From: Variovorax sp. J22G73
Lineage (GTDB): Bacteria; Pseudomonadota; Gammaproteobacteria; Burkholderiales; Burkholderiaceae_C
Length of the DNA stretch: 64,000 bases
Reading direction: 5' to 3'
NCBI RefSeq assembly: GCF_030317035.1
Contig: NZ_JASZYK010000002.1
Span: forward strand, 1-64,000
Below the pieces are notes generated by a model. The model searched no databases. It had not been told where the DNA came from and saw only the letters and a program-made list of their open reading frames with translations. The translations under genes and the position numbers were made by a program. Each line of letters begins with the position of its first letter. The first letter of the stretch is position 1. Shown here in pieces: positions 9,392 through 17,463 of this stretch.

Positions 9392-10492
9392 CTACTTGAC
9401 CTCGAACACCGGCTTGAAGCCCGGCGGCGGCAGGATGTCGTCGAGCTTCACGCTCTTGATGTTGCCGCTGTCGACCACGAAGATCTTCGGGCCCACGTGC
9501 TTCACCAGCTCCTTGTTCTCGAGCAGGCGCACGGCCTGGTCGACCGCGATGCGGCCCTGCACCACCATGGAGTCGGCCGGGGAGGCGACGATGCGGCCCT
9601 TTTGAATGCCCTCGTACACGCCCGGTGTCATGTAGAAGGACAGCACCTGCACCTTCTTGTCGAGGCCGCGCGAGCGCAGTAGGCCGGTGGCGGCCTCGGC
9701 GGTCACGGCCGTGCCGGCCACGTAGGCCAGGTCGGGATTGCCCTGCAGCACGTCTTCGACCAGCTTGCTCTGCGCTTCCTTGCCGGTGTCGCCGTACTTG
9801 GGGTCGAGCATCACCACGGCGCTGCCCTTCACCGCGTCCATGAAGCCCTTGTGCGCGGCCTCGACCCAGCCCGCGCCGGCCGGGCCCGGGAACCAGCCGA
9901 CCTTGACCGCGGGCGAGCCGGCCGGATGCTTCTTCGCGAGGTACTCGCCGGTGGAATGCCCCATCGTGTAGAACGACACCAGCGACTTGGCCGACAGGTC
10001 GGGGGAGTTGATGCCGTTCACCAGGTCGATCACCGGCACCTTCTTCGCTGCCGCGGCCTTGATGACGTTGTTGAGCCCGTCGCCCGAAATCGCGCCGATG
10101 ATCACCGCGTTGGCGCCGCGCGCCACGCAGTCTTCGATCTGCGAGACCTGCTTGCCCAGGTTGGTGTAGCCGCCCGCGTCGGCCACCTGCAGCTTCACGC
10201 CCTGGCGCCTGGCCTCTTCGATGACGCCGTAGTCCACGCCCAGCCAGTAGGCGTCCTTCATGTGCGGGAACGACACGCAGATGTCCCACTTCTTCGAGGC
10301 CTTGGCCAGCGGCGTGTAGTCGATAGGCTTCTTCGTGCCCTCGGCGGAGAAGGCGGGCTCGGTGGCCTCGGCCTTGTAGGGGAACCAGTCGGCCGCCGAG
10401 GCACTGGCGTGCCAGAGCAGGGCGGCGGCGAGCGAACTGGCGAGCAGTGAAATGCGTGACACGCGTGAAACGCGCAGGAGCGAGCTGTTCAT
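9392..10492 (-). CDS. Periplasmic substrate-binding protein, TorT-like
   Basis: Binding protein of 366 residues with a signal peptide (hydrophobic segment ending ASASA, residues ~1-33). It has a type I periplasmic-binding fold resembling TorT/RbsB: WDICVSFPHMKDAYWLGVDYG near the start, a central ANAVIIGAISGDGLNNVI segment, and a C-terminal DDILPPPGFKPVFEVK. TorT in E. coli is a sensor partner for trimethylamine N-oxide. Here the gene sits directly upstream of an ABC ATPase and permease, so an import role is more likely. No TorS-type sensor kinase is adjacent. Ligand not deducible from sequence; its place in a 5-oxoprolinase operon makes a small lactam or amide plausible. Confidence 0.88.
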   Translation of the reverse strand: MNSSLLRVSRVSRISLLASSLAAALLWHASASAADWFPYKAEATEPAFSAEGTKKPIDYTPLAKASKKWDICVSFPHMKDAYWLGVDYGVIEEARRQGVKLQVADAGGYTNLGKQVSQIEDCVARGANAVIIGAISGDGLNNVIKAAAAKKVPVIDLVNGINSPDLSAKSLVSFYTMGHSTGEYLAKKHPAGSPAVKVGWFPGPAGAGWVEAAHKGFMDAVKGSAVVMLDPKYGDTGKEAQSKLVEDVLQGNPDLAYVAGTAVTAEAATGLLRSRGLDKKVQVLSFYMTPGVYEGIQKGRIVASPADSMVVQGRIAVDQAVRLLENKELVKHVGPKIFVVDSGNIKSVKLDDILPPPGFKPVFEVK

Positions 10493-10555
10493 GAAGAACT
10501 CCTAGGTGGCAACAACAGAAAAAGGAAAAGGCGAAAAAAGGCGAAAGGCGCGCGG

Positions 10556-11542
10556 CTAGTTAGGGAGCGCCGCGAGCGCCTCACGAAGGCGCGCGATGCG
10601 CTGTCGTCGCTCGGCGCGGGCTTCCAGCGCCTGCGCCATGTCGACCTCGACGAAGCGCGCCTTGTGGTTGGGCTGCATCTGCGCGATGAGGTCCATGTCT
10701 GCGCTGATCACCGTGCCCACCATGGCGTAGCCGCCACCCGAGACCGCGTCGCGGTGCAGGATGATCGGCTCGCGCCCGCCCGGCACCTGGATCGACCCGT
10801 AGGGGTAGCCCGCGTCCACGATGTTCGACGGGTCGGCACCCGCGCCGAAAGGCGGCTTGCGCTCCAGGAACTTCAGCGGCGTGCCGTTCTTGTAGCGGTA
10901 CCCGATGCGGTCGGCCTCGGAGCCCACGCTCCAGGCGTCGGCGAAGAAGCTGTGCACCGATTCTTTCTGCAGCCGATGAAAGTAGATGCCCGGCAGCACG
11001 CGCAGCGCGACTTCCTTCGCGAGCACCGGCAGCAGTTCGGCGGGCGCGGCGCGGCCGGCCCTGGCGCGCGGCGATGGCGTGCCGACGGGCAGCCGGTCTC
11101 CGGCCAGCAGCTTGCGGCCGTTGAAGCCGCCGAAGGCGCCCAGGCCGTAGGTGGAGCGGCTGCCGAGCACCACCGGCACGTCGATGCCGCCCGCCACGGC
11201 AATGCACATGCGCGCGCCCAGCTTCATGAAGTCGAAGGCGAGCACATCGCCGGCCTGCACCGCGAACGATGCGTTGCGCGGCGCCTCCTGCCCATTGAGC
11301 TTCGCCCTGGCCTCGGCGCCCGTGACGGCCACGATGGCCGGCGCGTCGAAGCGCAGTTCGGGCCCGAGCAGCGTGGTTTCCATTGCCGCCGCGCCCTCGT
11401 CGTTGCCCACCAGCAGGTTGGCCAGCACCAGCGCCTGCTGGTCGAGCGCGCCCGACAGCGGAATGCCCAGGTGGTAGTAGCCGGGGCGGCCCGCGTCCTG
11501 CACGCTGGTCGCAAGGCCGGGCTTGATCACTTCAATGGCCAT
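10556..11542 (-). CDS. pxpC: 5-oxoprolinase subunit C (biotin-dependent carboxyltransferase family)
   Basis: PxpC/KipA/YbgK-type subunit, 328 residues, normal length. The family N-terminus is clear (IKPGLATSVQDAGRPGYYHL followed by GIPLSGALD), as is SRSTYGLGAFGGFNGR in the middle. In characterised bacteria PxpA, PxpB and PxpC together open 5-oxoproline to glutamate with ATP. The fold also resembles half of the urea amidolyase carboxyltransferase. The start overlaps the end of pxpB by 11 bp. The neighbouring biotin carboxylase and biotin carrier leave open that this PxpBC pair acts as a carboxyltransferase on another substrate. Confidence 0.93.
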   Translation of the reverse strand: MAIEVIKPGLATSVQDAGRPGYYHLGIPLSGALDQQALVLANLLVGNDEGAAAMETTLLGPELRFDAPAIVAVTGAEARAKLNGQEAPRNASFAVQAGDVLAFDFMKLGARMCIAVAGGIDVPVVLGSRSTYGLGAFGGFNGRKLLAGDRLPVGTPSPRARAGRAAPAELLPVLAKEVALRVLPGIYFHRLQKESVHSFFADAWSVGSEADRIGYRYKNGTPLKFLERKPPFGAGADPSNIVDAGYPYGSIQVPGGREPIILHRDAVSGGGYAMVGTVISADMDLIAQMQPNHKARFVEVDMAQALEARAERRQRIARLREALAALPN

Positions 11543-12443
11543 GGAGCACCTTCAGCAACTGTCGGTTGTAGCCGTCGGGGTCGGCCAGGAATTCGTCGAG
11601 CGAGAACGACACGGGTTCGATGCGCAGCGTGTACGTGCCGGCCTCCACCTGCGCGACCTGGCGGTCGTACTCGGCGCGGTCGATGGGCTTCCACTTCACG
11701 ATGTCGCCGGGGCGGAAGAACACCATCAGCTCCTTCAGGTACGACAGGCGCTGCGCCGGGTCGAAGATGGGCGCGGGCGTGACGCCGAACATCTGGTAGC
11801 CGCCCGCGCCGCGCACCGAGTAGATGCAGCTGAAGCAGCCGCCGTGTCCCAGCGTGAGCCGGGGTGTGTCGGTGCGCGGGCTGAGGTACTTGGGCACCTC
11901 GATCTGCCGCTGGCGCTCCACCATCTGGAAGAGAAAGGGCAGCCCCGCCACGAAGCCGACCATCGACACGAACCACGGCGCACCCGAGTGCGCGGCGATG
12001 AAGGCGTCGACCGAGGCGTGGCCGTTGATGCGCGCGGCGTATTCGATGTCGGTGCTGGCCGGGTCCTGGTGACGCTCGCGAAAGCGCATGAGCGTCTCGT
12101 GCGTCCACGGGTCGTTGTAGAGCACCGGAATCTCCACGATGCGGGTCTGCAGTTGCCGGTCGGCATCGCCCAGGCCGGCCTCGATCTCCTTCAGCGCATG
12201 GAGCAGCACGTCGGGCACGATCCTGTCGGGGTCGAAGCGCACCAGGTAGGCGGCGTTGGCGGGGCAGATCTCGGTCACGCCGGCGAGCTCGCCCGCCTCC
12301 ACGCGGCGGCGCAGCGCGTTGCAGATGGCCATGCCCTTGAAGAAGGCGGGCAGCGACATCTCCTCGCTGATCTCGACGAACAGGTGCTCGTCGCCGCCGA
12401 AGCTGTAGCGGGCCTGGGCGGGCAGGGTGGTGGCAGTGGTCAT
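11532..12443 (-). CDS. pxpB: 5-oxoprolinase subunit B (KipI/YbgJ family)
   Basis: PxpB/KipI-type subunit of 303 residues. The conserved C-terminal half carries RLTLGHGGCFSC followed by YSVRGAGGYQMFG and a PGDIVKW segment typical of the family. ATG 12443 overlaps the accC stop by four bases, so translation is coupled; the same frame stays open upstream inside accC, but no homologous sequence occurs there. At 303 residues it is longer than the ~220 residues usual for E. coli PxpB, mainly through an N-terminal extension (residues ~1-90). It partners PxpC downstream. Confidence 0.9.
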   Translation of the reverse strand: MTTATTLPAQARYSFGGDEHLFVEISEEMSLPAFFKGMAICNALRRRVEAGELAGVTEICPANAAYLVRFDPDRIVPDVLLHALKEIEAGLGDADRQLQTRIVEIPVLYNDPWTHETLMRFRERHQDPASTDIEYAARINGHASVDAFIAAHSGAPWFVSMVGFVAGLPFLFQMVERQRQIEVPKYLSPRTDTPRLTLGHGGCFSCIYSVRGAGGYQMFGVTPAPIFDPAQRLSYLKELMVFFRPGDIVKWKPIDRAEYDRQVAQVEAGTYTLRIEPVSFSLDEFLADPDGYNRQLLKVLHGH

Positions 12444-13846
12444 GCGGTGACTTTCAGAGCTGGAGCAGCCAGGGGCGCGACATCCACCAGCGGGTTCTCC
12501 GCGAGCCAGGGCTCCAGGAAGCCGGTGTGGAAGGCGGCCTTGGCAACGTTCGCGTCGTCGCACAGCGCGCGGTGCAGTGCGATGGTCGTGTGGATGCCTT
12601 CGACCTGCAGCTCGCCCAGCGCGCGGCGCATGCGGGCCAGCGCGCTGGCGCGGTCGCTGTCGTGCACGATGAGCTTGCCCAGCAGCGAGTCGTAGTAAGC
12701 CGGCACCGTGTAGCCGGGGTACAGCATGGTGTCGAAGCGCACGCCCGGCCCGCCCGGCACCACCAACTGATGCACCTTGCCCGGGCTGGGCATGAAGTTC
12801 TTCGCCGCGTTCTCGGCGTTGATGCGCACTTCTATCGCCGCGCCGGTGAGCCGGATGTCTTCCTGCTTCAGCCGCAACGGCTGGCCCAGCGCGATGCGCA
12901 GCATTTCTTTCACCAGGTCGATGCCGGTGACCATCTCGGTGACCGGGTGCTCGACCTGGATGCGCGTGTTCATCTCGATGAAGAAGAACTCGTGCGTGTC
13001 GTCGTCGTACAGGTACTCCAGCGTGCCCGCCCCGCGGTAGGCCACGGCATGGGCCAGGCGCAGCGCCGAGTCGCACAGCGCGGCGCGCGTGGCCGCGCTG
13101 ATGGCGGCCGAAGGCGCTTCTTCCCACACCTTCTGGCGGCGGCGCTGCAGCGAGCATTCGCGCTCGAAGCAGTGCACCACGCGCTGGCCGTCGCCCAGTA
13201 TCTGCACCTCGATATGGCGCGCCCGGCGAATGAAGCGCTCCAGGTACACCTCGCCGTTGCCGAAGGCGGCCAGCGCTTCGGCCGTGGCCGTGGCGAACTG
13301 CTGCCGCAGCTCGGCCTCGCCGTGCGCCACCCGGATGCCGCGCCCGCCGCCACCGGCGGAGGCCTTGATCATGATCGGGTAGCCGATGTCCTTCGCCACC
13401 TCCACGGCCACGTCGGGGTCGCTCACCACGCCGGCGCTGCCGGGCACCGTGGGCACGCCGGCCTTCATGGCGGCGGCGCGCGCGGCGGCCTTGTCGCCCA
13501 TGGTGCGAATGGCGTGCGGCGTGGGGCCGACAAAGACCAGCCCCGCGGCTTCGACGCGCTCGGCGAAGGCGGCGTTTTCCGACAGGAAGCCGTAGCCGGG
13601 GTGCACCGCGCCGGCACCGCTCGTGGCTGCCGCCTGCAGGATGGCGTCGATGTCCAGGTAGCTCTTGCTCGCGTGGGCCGGGCCGATGCGCACCGCCTCG
13701 TCGGCCATCTTCACGGCCAGCCCTTGCGCGTCGGCGTCGCTGTACACGGCCACGGTCTTCAGGCCCAGTTCCCTGGCGGCGCGCACGATGCGCACCGCGA
13801 TCTCGCCGCGGTTGGCGACGAGCAACTTGTCGAATGCGGCAGCCAT
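12440..13846 (-). CDS. accC: Biotin carboxylase (AccC-type)
   Basis: ATP-grasp biotin carboxylase, 468 residues, close to the usual ~450. It has the N-terminal LLVANRGEIAVRI motif, the glycine-rich ATP loop KASAGGGGRGIR, and the catalytic stretch EMNTRIQVEHPVTEM. It carboxylates the biotin carried by the small protein encoded immediately upstream. Since pxpB and pxpC follow directly, it is more likely a dedicated component of this pathway than the housekeeping acetyl-CoA carboxylase subunit. No acetyl-CoA carboxyltransferase genes (accA/accD) occur nearby. Confidence 0.93.
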   Translation of the reverse strand: MAAAFDKLLVANRGEIAVRIVRAARELGLKTVAVYSDADAQGLAVKMADEAVRIGPAHASKSYLDIDAILQAAATSGAGAVHPGYGFLSENAAFAERVEAAGLVFVGPTPHAIRTMGDKAAARAAAMKAGVPTVPGSAGVVSDPDVAVEVAKDIGYPIMIKASAGGGGRGIRVAHGEAELRQQFATATAEALAAFGNGEVYLERFIRRARHIEVQILGDGQRVVHCFERECSLQRRRQKVWEEAPSAAISAATRAALCDSALRLAHAVAYRGAGTLEYLYDDDTHEFFFIEMNTRIQVEHPVTEMVTGIDLVKEMLRIALGQPLRLKQEDIRLTGAAIEVRINAENAAKNFMPSPGKVHQLVVPGGPGVRFDTMLYPGYTVPAYYDSLLGKLIVHDSDRASALARMRRALGELQVEGIHTTIALHRALCDDANVAKAAFHTGFLEPWLAENPLVDVAPLAAPALKVTA

Positions 13847-13849
13847 GGC

Positions 13850-14098
13850 TCAGGCGGTCTCGATGACGGCGAGCACCTGGCCCGGATCGACCGGCTCGGC
13901 GTTCTCCACGCCGAAGCGCACCAGCCGGCCGGCCGCGTCGGCCGTGACTTCGCTGAACTGCTTCATCACCTCGACCAGGCCCAGCACGTCGCCCACGGCC
14001 ACCATGTCGCCTTCGGACTTGAACAGCGGCGCGTCGGGCGCCGAGCGGCGGTAGAAGGTGCCCGGCAAGGGGCTCAGGACTTCATGGGTAGCGGACAT
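13850..14098 (-). CDS. accB: Single-domain biotin carboxyl carrier protein
   Basis: Biotinyl-domain protein of only 82 residues, against about 150 for the housekeeping AccB, so it lacks the long N-terminal extension. The biotinylation site is at about residues 43-47 and reads EVMKQ rather than the common EAMKM: the target Lys and the preceding Met are kept, but the residue after Lys is Gln. The order accB-accC with three bases between the genes supports a dedicated carrier-carboxylase pair feeding PxpBC. Confidence 0.88.
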   Translation of the reverse strand: MSATHEVLSPLPGTFYRRSAPDAPLFKSEGDMVAVGDVLGLVEVMKQFSEVTADAAGRLVRFGVENAEPVDPGQVLAVIETA

Positions 14099-14149
14099 CG
14101 GTGCACTCCTGGAACAACAACAACGGAAACAAGAACAAGAAAAAGAGGC

Positions 14150-14950
14150 TCAGCCCAGCGCGGGCAGGCCCGCCACGCGAATGCCGTGCCCGGCCAGCGC
14201 GGCCCGCGTGGTGCGCACCAGCGCCAGCGCGCCGGGCGTGTCGCTGTGGATGCAGACCGAGTCGAAGCCGATGGCCACGTCCTCGCCCTCGACCGTGCGC
14301 ACCACGCCCTCGGTGCAGGCGCGCACCACCTTGGCCGCGACGGCTTCCGCATCGAGCGCGCCGACGCGGCGCGTGAAGACAATGGCGCCGCTCAGGTCGT
14401 AGTCGCGGTCGGCGTAGAACTCGCGCACCACCGGCTGCCCCAGCTCGCGCGCGACCCGGCAGGTGACGGAGGCCTCCATGCAAAACAGGCGCAGCGTGGG
14501 CTCGATCTGCCGCAGCGCCGTGACCAGCGCGCGCGACAGCGCCTCGTCGCGCGCCGCATGCATGTACAGCGCCCCATGCGGCTTGATGTGCTGCAGCCGC
14601 AGGCCCTCGAGCCGTGCAAACTCGCGCAGCGCGCCCAGCTGGTAGACCATGTCGTTGACCAGCTCGTCGGCCGGCGCGTGCATGTGGCGGCGCCCGAAGC
14701 CCACGAGGTCGCGAAAGCCCGGGTGCGCGCCGATGGCCACGCCGTGCTCGCGGGCCAGGCCGACCATCCTGCGCATGATGTTCGGGTCGCCGGCGTGGAA
14801 GCCGGTCGCGATGTTGGCCGAGGTGATCAGCGGCATCAGCGCTTCGTCGACGCCGTCGCCGATGGTCCAGGGGCCGAAGCCTTCGCCGATGTCGGAGTTC
14901 AGATCGATCTGCGTTTTCTTCACGGGTCGCGGCCTTTGTTCGGTGCGCAT
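14150..14950 (-). CDS. pxpA: 5-oxoprolinase subunit A (LamB/YcsF family)
   Basis: LamB/YcsF-family protein of 266 residues, the usual size. Diagnostic motifs are [11 protein letters not shown] near residue 16, [14 protein letters not shown] near 43, GAHPGFRD near 74 and IKPHGALY near 121. It is the first gene of the eight-gene minus-strand operon and lies divergent from the LysR gene at 15190. Established role of the family: with PxpB and PxpC, ATP-dependent hydrolysis of 5-oxoproline. The presence of all three subunits supports that reaction here; the biotin enzymes are the extra element. Confidence 0.92.
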   Translation of the reverse strand: MRTEQRPRPVKKTQIDLNSDIGEGFGPWTIGDGVDEALMPLITSANIATGFHAGDPNIMRRMVGLAREHGVAIGAHPGFRDLVGFGRRHMHAPADELVNDMVYQLGALREFARLEGLRLQHIKPHGALYMHAARDEALSRALVTALRQIEPTLRLFCMEASVTCRVARELGQPVVREFYADRDYDLSGAIVFTRRVGALDAEAVAAKVVRACTEGVVRTVEGEDVAIGFDSVCIHSDTPGALALVRTTRAALAGHGIRVAGLPALG

Positions 14951-15002
14951 CGCCGGGGCGGCGGTGCAGGACGAAGCGAAGATTAGTCAGCACCCCCACG
15001 GC

Positions 15003-15048
15003 TGAAAAGCATTGTTTTCAGGCAGCCCGGTATCTGAAAAACAGATAC
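15003..15048. promoter_or_regulatory. Paired inverted repeats between pxpA and lysR, probable LysR operator
   Basis: Two inverted repeats lie side by side in the 239-bp divergent gap: TGAAAA-N6-TTTTCA (15003-15020) and a perfect GTATCTG-N5-CAGATAC (15030-15048). Centre-to-centre distance is about 27-28 bp. LysR regulators typically bind a dyad recognition site and a nearby activation site between their own gene and the divergent target, which matches this arrangement. Assignment to the LysR protein at 15190 is inference. Confidence 0.6.
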
Positions 15049-15189
15049 TGCGCCGGCGCGCGTTGGCCGCTACGCTGGAGGGGCGCGACACGGCGGTATC
15101 GGCTTTGCGCCTGCGGGAGCACGTTGCCAGCGCACTCGCGAATACCCTCGAACGCCCCCAACACCCCCAACACCCGAAAGACCCGCACC

Positions 15190-16116
15190 ATGTCCCTGAC
15201 GCTGCGTCAGCTCAAGTACTTCTCGGCCGTGGCCGAGGCCGGCCGCATCTCGCACGCGGCGCAGCAGCTAAACATCTCGCAGTCGGCCGTCACCATGGCC
15301 ATTCGCGAGCTGGAGGACATGATGGGCCGGCAGCTGTTCGAGCGGCACCCCCACGGCGTCGAACTCACCAAGGCAGGCCGGCGCTTTCTGGGCCATGCCT
15401 ACACGGTGCTGGCCGCCGCCGACGAGGCGCTGCGCATGCCGCACGAAGGCGCCGACGTGGAAGGCGCCATCACCATCGCCGCGAGCTACACCGTGCTGGG
15501 CTACTTTCTGCCGCACCACCTGCAGCGCTTCGAGCAGCTGCACCCGCAGGTCACGGTGAAGGTGCACGAGGTGGCGCGCGAGGCCATCGAGGAAGGGCTG
15601 ATCACCCAGCGCTACGACATCGGCGTGCTGCTCACCTCGAACGTGGTGCTGCGCGAGCTGACGCTGGAAACCTTCTTCGGCTCGCAGCGCCGGCTGTGGG
15701 TGCCGGCCAAGCACCCGCTGCTGGACAAGCCCGAGGTCACGCTGGCCGACGTGGCGGCCGAGCCCTACATCATGCTCACCGTGGACGAGGCCGCCGCCAC
15801 CGCGCTGAAGTACTGGAGCAAGACGCCGCTGCAGCCCAAGGTGCGCCTGCGCACCAGCTCGGTGGAGGCGGTGCGCAGCACGGTGGCCAACGGCCTGGGC
15901 GTGACGGTGCTGTCGGACATGGTCTACCGGCCCTGGTCGCTGGAGGGCAAGCGCATCGAGACCATCAACCTGCGCGACACGGTGCCCACGATGAACATCG
16001 GGCTGGGCTGGAAGCAGGGCGTGGAGTTTTCGCCGGCGATGACGGCGTTTCGCGAGTACTTTCGCCAGCAGTTCCTGGAGCCGGCCTCGGCGCGGCAGGT
16101 GCGAAGCCGGGGCTGA
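15190..16116 (+). CDS. LysR-family regulator, probable activator of pxp operon
   Basis: LTTR of 308 residues with an N-terminal winged helix (LTLRQLKYFSAVAEAGRISH, then QSAVTMAIRELEDMMG) and a LysR-substrate domain. ATG 15190 is chosen because the HTH begins four residues later; the frame is open upstream from 15124, but that part is Pro/Asn-rich and unlike the family. It is divergent from pxpA, with paired inverted repeats in the gap. The local inducer is plausibly 5-oxoproline or the substrate of the ABC importer; this is not visible in sequence. Confidence 0.9.
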   Translation: MSLTLRQLKYFSAVAEAGRISHAAQQLNISQSAVTMAIRELEDMMGRQLFERHPHGVELTKAGRRFLGHAYTVLAAADEALRMPHEGADVEGAITIAASYTVLGYFLPHHLQRFEQLHPQVTVKVHEVAREAIEEGLITQRYDIGVLLTSNVVLRELTLETFFGSQRRLWVPAKHPLLDKPEVTLADVAAEPYIMLTVDEAAATALKYWSKTPLQPKVRLRTSSVEAVRSTVANGLGVTVLSDMVYRPWSLEGKRIETINLRDTVPTMNIGLGWKQGVEFSPAMTAFREYFRQQFLEPASARQVRSRG

Positions 16117-16128
16117 AGGGCGCGCGGC

Positions 16129-17373
16129 TCAGGCCGCCACCGGCAACCGCCGCAGCCCCGAGACGCGCGAAGCAAAAATGATCGCGGCCTGCAACGCAAA
16201 GCCCGCGAGCGCCAGCAGCAGGCAGGCCGGCTCGCCCCACGCGGCGCCGACCACGCCGCCCAGCGCCGCGCCCAGGGGCCGCGCGCCGGTGTTCACCGTC
16301 AGGAACACCGCCGACACCCGCCCCAGCATGCTGGCCGGCGCCACGCTCTGGCGCAGCGTGGTCGATGTGATGACCCAGACCATCGGCCCCGCGCCGAACA
16401 GGAAGAACGACAGCGCGGCCAACCCGGCACCTGCGGCACCTGCGGCCCCCGAAGCATTCGGCACCGCGAGCGTGGCCGCCATGACCGCCGCCGCCACCAC
16501 CGCGACCGCGGGCCCGACCTGGATCGCGCGGCCGAACGGCAGCCGCGCGACCACGCGCGAGGTCAGCAGCGCGCCGGCCACCATGCCCGCGCCGTACATC
16601 GCCAGCGTGAAGCCCACCGCCTGCGCGCCCAGCCCCAGCGCACGCACCGCATAAGGCACATAGGCGGCCTGCAGCACGAACCACGAGATGTTGAAGACCG
16701 CGCCGGTCAGCAGCATGGGCCGCAGCAGCTCGCTGTGCCACACCAGGCGCGCGCCGTCGCGCACCTCCAGCAGCGGATGGCGGCCCGACGCCGGCGCGCG
16801 CGGCGCTTCGCTCAGCCGCAGCAGCAGGCCGACGGCCGCCACCGACAGCGCAGCCGCCAGCACGAAAGCCGCCGGCGCGCCGGCCCACGCGACCAAGGCG
16901 CCCGCCAGCGCGGGCCCGGCCGTGAAGGCCGCGCTGCGCGCCAGCTCGAGCCGACCGTTGGCCACCGCGAGCGATTCGCGCGGCACCAGGGCCGGCACCA
17001 GCGCGGGCGCCGCCACGCTGAAGCCCACGGTGCCGACCGCGCCCAGGAAGCCCAGCAGCGCCAGCCACCCGATGCCGAGCGTCGACGTGCACACCATGCC
17101 CAGCAACACCAGCAAGGATGCCGCGCGCAACCCTTCGGCCGCGACCATCAGGCGCCGTCGCGACATGCGGTCGGCGAGCAGCCCCAGGGGCATGGACACG
17201 AGCAGGAATGGCAGCGTCTGCACCGCCGCAAGAAAGCCGATGTCGCCCGGCCCGGCGCCGAGCGCGAGCACCGCGACCAGCGGCACGGCGGCCAGGCTCA
17301 GTTGTTCGGCGGACTGCGCGGCGAGGTTGGACCAGGCGAGGAAGACGAAGGGGCGGGGCAGGCGTGCGGGCAT
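16129..17373 (-). CDS. MFS transporter, enterobactin-exporter-like (MFS_3)
   Basis: Major facilitator protein of 414 residues with about 12 hydrophobic segments. The loop-2 motif is GLLADRMSRRRLM (residues ~64-76), and the N-terminal FVFLAWSNLAAQSAEQLSLA resembles the EntS/MFS_3 type. It converges with the LysR gene, the stops being only 12 bp apart. A hairpin at 17387-17412 separates it from the LysR gene upstream on the same strand. Substrate unknown. Confidence 0.87.
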   Translation of the reverse strand: MPARLPRPFVFLAWSNLAAQSAEQLSLAAVPLVAVLALGAGPGDIGFLAAVQTLPFLLVSMPLGLLADRMSRRRLMVAAEGLRAASLLVLLGMVCTSTLGIGWLALLGFLGAVGTVGFSVAAPALVPALVPRESLAVANGRLELARSAAFTAGPALAGALVAWAGAPAAFVLAAALSVAAVGLLLRLSEAPRAPASGRHPLLEVRDGARLVWHSELLRPMLLTGAVFNISWFVLQAAYVPYAVRALGLGAQAVGFTLAMYGAGMVAGALLTSRVVARLPFGRAIQVGPAVAVVAAAVMAATLAVPNASGAAGAAGAGLAALSFFLFGAGPMVWVITSTTLRQSVAPASMLGRVSAVFLTVNTGARPLGAALGGVVGAAWGEPACLLLALAGFALQAAIIFASRVSGLRRLPVAA

Positions 17374-17386
17374 GGGGGTGAACTGA

Positions 17387-17412
17387 GATGAAGTGCGTGC
17401 GAAGACTTCATC
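17387..17412 (-). terminator. Hairpin between a LysR gene and an MFS gene
   Basis: Perfect 8-bp inverted repeat GATGAAGT (17387-17394) / ACTTCATC (17405-17412) with a 10-nt loop, between the end of the LysR gene (17464) and the start of the MFS gene (17373), both on the minus strand. There is no T-tract after the stem, so it could be a weak terminator, an mRNA structure or a regulator site. Confidence 0.35.
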
Positions 17413-17463
17413 TTGCGAGCCGGCAGCCCGTGGCGCTGGCCGTTTACGGACCTGCGAGCAAGC

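Noticed and set aside
9392..10492. TorT-like protein as part of a TMAO respiratory system
   Set aside because: No torS, torR, torC or torA genes nearby; it is followed directly by an ABC ATPase and permease.
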